From NCBI RefSeq assembly GCF_032362555.1, contig NC_083520.1:4898001-4962000 (forward strand): 64,000 bases of DNA. The letters are read 5' to 3'. This DNA is from Amyelois transitella. Lineage: Eukaryota > Arthropoda > Insecta > Lepidoptera > Pyralidae. The stretch's first letter is position 1. Every line of letters starts with the position of its first letter. Under the pieces are notes generated by a model. The model worked only from the letters and a program-made list of their open reading frames with translations. It made no database searches and was not told where the DNA came from. Shown one piece after another: positions 60,240-64,000 of the stretch. The translations under genes were made by a program, and so were the position numbers.

Positions 60240-61493
60240 CTTATCAGCTAGATGATTCATTACTTTAGTATTATCCATGCTTGTTTATCTTCTGATACAA
60301 ACATCGGCACTTGTAAGCTAGTCTCTATAATTAAGTCATTGTTAAGCTTTCGATTAGGTATTAACATTTTGCTTACAAGAAATTAACTATGCATTCGTTT
60401 CCAGTTTTCTTTCGTTTAATTTTTATAATGAATGCGAATTTCTTCAATTAATTAATATGGTGTTTGGTATAGCCTTGATGATCTCTGAAACGAAATAAAC
60501 CGTGCCAAAAATGCCCATGACCTAGTCAAGTGGCTGTTTCTCACCCGGAGCTATTGATAAGATACATATATTTGGCAGTAAACGTGGGGTTCTATTAACT
60601 TTTAATTGATTCCATTAACGTTTCCTCAAGTTTACAACAGTCAGTAAAACTTCGGAAATTTCTCGTTCCATCCCTCTAAGGGAACAATTGAGATTATGCA
60701 ATATGCATATATCATTAGTTACACAGTGTCCGTTTTAGAGTGGACGAAGTCGTAAGCAACACCTGTTTGAGCTCGACTTTGAAATCATGTAAAATGGCTA
60801 TACAGTGAAGGAGAGAAACTTAAAAACATTTAAATGCAAATGAATTCATGAGATATCTGAATTATTTTTCCATATTACGAGTACATAAGCATTTCAATTG
60901 TCTTATTCCTTAGCCTAATTTAGAGATTTTATATATATATACTAAGTGTGACAAACGAAGATTTTGTTCCATTTATAGGCTGGCTTAATTTTAGATAACT
61001 TTGGTTTATTTGAGAAATGTTTGAAGTACCTAATATTGTAATTGGCTGTAAATCATAATAACGAATAGAAGACGAACAAACTCACATTGACTTCTACCTA
61101 ATTAAAGTAAAAATAAATGTTGAATATTATCGTATCGATAAATGCATTAATTATAGATATATATGAGATGTTTTATGTAAAAATAATATTATCTTAGTGC
61201 AGGATAACCTATAATATAAAATTTCACCTAACGATAAGCAGAATAGGTGATACGACCGAAGGTGTAAAAAAAGAATTATTTACTATTAACTGCTTATAGA
61301 TAGCTACTCTTATCCCTAGAGTTATTTTTATAGCGAAATTATGTTTTATTTAATATAGCATGTAAGGAGAGAATTAATTTTTTTTTAGTTAATTTAAAGC
61401 ATATACCCGATATAGGTGCTTACAATTACTGTGCGCCCTTTGTACATTATTTTTTTTGTGCAATATAGTTTTAAATAAATAAACAAATAAATT
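60240..61493. other. Arylphorin upstream region, no gene seen
   Basis: AT-rich. No further gene is visible. Distal regulatory elements of the arylphorin gene would be expected here but none could be defined from the sequence alone. Confidence 0.4.
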
Positions 61494-61690
61494 ACTCTTC
61501 ACTATCACTACGTATTACAAAGCAAAGCCGCTTCTCATGTCTGTCCGTGTGTGTATGTACTTACGTATGTATGCCTAGATCTTTTTAACTACACGACGGA
61601 ATTTGATGCAGTTTATTTTTTAATAAAAAGAGTGATTCAGAGGAAGGTACGAGATGTATGTATAAATGCTGCCAGTGCGAAGCCGAGGCA
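61494..61690 (-). repeat. Dispersed non-coding repeat, reverse copy
   Basis: CACTACGTATTACAAAGC, AGCCGCTTCTCATGTCTGTC, AAAAAGAGTGATTCAGAGG and GCCAGTGCGAAGCCGAGG are a diverged reverse of the element at 27547-27733. Confidence 0.55.
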
Positions 61691-61853
61691 GCAACAAAAC
61701 TTATTGTGTACCAATTACTAGACTTCTAACTCAAAACTCACTCCCTTTATTTCTTTATGTTTGTTTGTTTGTTTGTAAATTCTTTATATAAAAATACATT
61801 AAATTGTATCATAATGCTAACGATAATTTATTTTACATAAGTTTTATTTGTTA

Positions 61854-62015
61854 CTAGCTGTTCCGGCAAACGTATTGCATTTTTAGGTATGAAAAATAGA
61901 TGTTGGCAGATTCTCAGAACTACTCAATATGCTTACAAAATTTCACGAGAATCAGTCAAGCCGTTTCGGAGGAGTACGGGGACGAACATTGTACCACGAG
62001 AATTTTATATATTAC
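61854..62015 (+). repeat. Dispersed repeat fragment
   Basis: CTAGCTGTTCCGGCAAACGT, then AGTCAAGCCGTTTCGGAGG, a retroelement 3' type motif set common in Lepidoptera. Not coding. Confidence 0.5.
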
Positions 62016-62129
62016 ATTTATTCTACGAGTACAAATCGTTTCAACACATATGTTGTATATGTAAAAAGTTTTAATAAGTATGTATACCAATATCGATGAT
62101 TAATAATGTTTTTCATAACTGGCATTTTT

Positions 62130-62270
62130 GAAATTTCTCTGATTGGCCTGAGTTTCGGATGTTTATTTATATAAGTAGGTATTTAGTATAAAATATAGTA
62201 TCGTTGGCTTAGTATCTCATTACATAAGTCTCGAACTTACTACTAGGCTAACTCAATCTGTCCCGTCTGT
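62130..62270 (+). mobile_element. tRNA-derived SINE, 3' part
   Basis: CTGATTGGCCTGAGTTTCGG, AGTATCTCATTACATAAGTC and GCTAACTCAATCTGTCCCG match the 26059-26285 family without its tRNA head. Confidence 0.75.
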
Positions 62271-62814
62271 ACTTATATTTATATGTACTAAATAAAAACC
62301 TTACACACCTTGCATGAAAGTTTAAATTTAAAATATGTTGTTTAAATAATATGTATACATTTATTAAGTTACTTATACATACTTGGAGTTTTATCTACAT
62401 CAGGTAGGCGCGGCAGGCTGCCGTGGTATCACTAAAATGCGTTATGTCAGATAATCAGGATCAGGATTTTCACCTTTTTTACCAGTAGAATAAGAAAAAA
62501 AATCTCTTTCGATCTGTTTATACGACCTTTAAGTCATAAATAGGCGTTTTCATTGATGAATGGCATCAGTTTTAATTTTTTACCGCATTTTTGACGTTTT
62601 ACTTAAAAAAAGGATTTGGCAGATAACGGCATTTTAGTTATACCAGGGCAGCAGGTACCACCCACATTTTTTTTATTTCTTGATTAGGCTATTCCTTTAG
62701 ATACTGAGAGAAAGGTAAACAATCTTGAAACGTTATTTGATCCGAGACACAATTTTTTAAATTTTGTGTCAATATCAATAGTAAATAATTATGATATTTG
62801 TTATTTAATTTTGC

Positions 62815-63150
62815 ATGTCATCTGATCTTCTGGTTACCAAATCTAAGGCCGGTGCTGCTGCAAATGAGGCAGAAAACCTCAAAAGGCGCAAATATGTAGG
62901 TATCGGTAATACCTATATATTTCAACCTTTTGGGGTAGAAACTCTGGGACCGTGGGGTCCATCTGCCCATCAGCTTTTTGAACAATTGCCGAATAAGCTG
63001 ATTGAGGTATCTCGTGACCGGAGGGGCTGGGATTATCTGGCTCAGAGAATCAGAATTGCCATTCAAATGCTGCCAGCCTTCTGGACACACTCCCGCATGT
63101 TGACGCTATGCACATTTATAAAGGGACTGTACATTTATAAAAAAAAATAG
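62815..63150 (+). pseudogene. LINE reverse transcriptase C-terminal fragment
   Basis: The 111-codon frame contains YIFQPFGVETLGPWGPSA, then LAQRIRIAIQ. This motif set is familiar from the far C-terminus of non-LTR retrotransposon polyproteins. The frame seems to leave the homologous path after IAIQ (about 63070). No catalytic reverse transcriptase motif is present. Remainder of a truncated element; its clade was not determined and it is not related to the RTE copy at 58448. Confidence 0.65.
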
Positions 63151-63159
63151 TTTGGAATC

Positions 63160-64000
63160 ATCTTCTTTTTTCTTTCTTCTTTATAAGTAATTTTAGCTTT
63201 AGTTTTAATTTGAGTTCATTTTAATTATTATTTGTTAAACCTCAATAAAACATTTTAATTGAACCTTTATTACAAAATCTAAATTTTACTGTAAACACAA
63301 ATTTAGGTCTAAGTATAAAATGAAAATGAAAGTATCTACTTCACAAAATTAAGTTCAATATTTGACTTTAAAGTTGATGCTGAAGAAAGTTGTACACAAA
63401 TGCGTTTTTTTGGAGAGGAAAAAGTGTTTTATTATAAAAAGGGGAAGCACACAAAATTTCATTCAAGACATCACATCAGAAGCTTTTGGGAATTATATTT
63501 ATGTCCGGTTTTTACAGAAGACAAGTTTTGTTTTTAATTAAATAAGTAGATATAAAATTATACCGATTTCTGCAATTTTTAAAAATATTTTTCGATTTCA
63601 TTCAACACTTTGAAGTTGATCCATAAGCCCGACCACTTTAAGATATTATTTGTTCTATATCCTTTAATTACTCAAAAGAAATGAATAGCTCTTTAAGGAT
63701 TACTCCTAGATTTTGAAAATGTCTTAATAACAATAACAACTGAAAAAACTTATCCAAGGGATTCAAAGTATATTATAATATTTTTTACAGTTTATCGTTT
63801 TAAATTGATCCATCATCATTGTTATTTTTGTGACCCTTTTGATACTTTGAAGTTAGAAAATATCTTAATAGTTCTGCATAATACCTATATTGTAAAATAA
63901 ATATGTTTATTAAGTTAAAATTAAATGATTTGGTTGTCATTTTCATTAAAACAATAATAAAGGATGGGTTCAAACCATCAGCTGAATTTTGAAAAAAAAA
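63160..64000. other. Intergenic, no gene seen
   Basis: AT-rich sequence to the window end; nothing recognisable. Confidence 0.45.

Overview
The window is insect nuclear DNA, most probably from a moth or butterfly. Genes have short introns with GT-AG borders, the DNA is AT-rich, and the storage proteins match known lepidopteran larval storage proteins (arylphorin, and the SP1/BJHSP1 type). The repeats are tRNA-derived SINEs, short SINEs with ATGT tails and an RTE-type LINE. No species is assigned.

Layout. 1-19.7 kb is a gene desert with SINE copies, an RTE 3' fragment, an AT palindrome and degenerate repeats. 19.8-22.8 kb holds hexamerin A (+). 23.2-26.3 kb is a block of mobile DNA: a palindrome with 15-bp repeats, a roughly 2.5 kb element with 20-bp terminal inverted repeats and long internal inverted arms, and a tRNA-derived SINE. 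28.7-31.9 kb holds hexamerin B (+), a close paralogue of A. 36.3-40.4 kb holds hexamerin C (+), divergent, with a low-complexity C-terminal tail of about 190 residues. 41-45.7 kb shows no gene. 45.9-50.5 kb holds a five-exon troponin C gene (+). 51.9-55.5 kb holds hexamerin D (+), divergent. 56.1-60.2 kb holds an arylphorin gene (-), whose second intron carries a 5'-truncated RTE insertion. The rest is repeats, including a LINE C-terminal fragment near 62.9 kb.

The five hexamerin genes share one architecture: five coding exons with intron phases 1, 0, 0, 2. This marks them as tandem duplicates of one ancestor although the proteins have diverged widely. They encode secreted subunits of hemocyanin descent. 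In known species such proteins are made by fat body, build up in larval hemolymph as hexamers and are used as an amino-acid store at metamorphosis. A and B share a promoter block, and part of their last exon looks recently homogenised. Troponin C, a muscle regulator, sits inside the cluster with no evident functional link.

Exon boundaries were set by hand from splice signals, protein similarity between the genes and reading-frame arithmetic. No database search was possible, so family names rest on recognition of the protein sequences.
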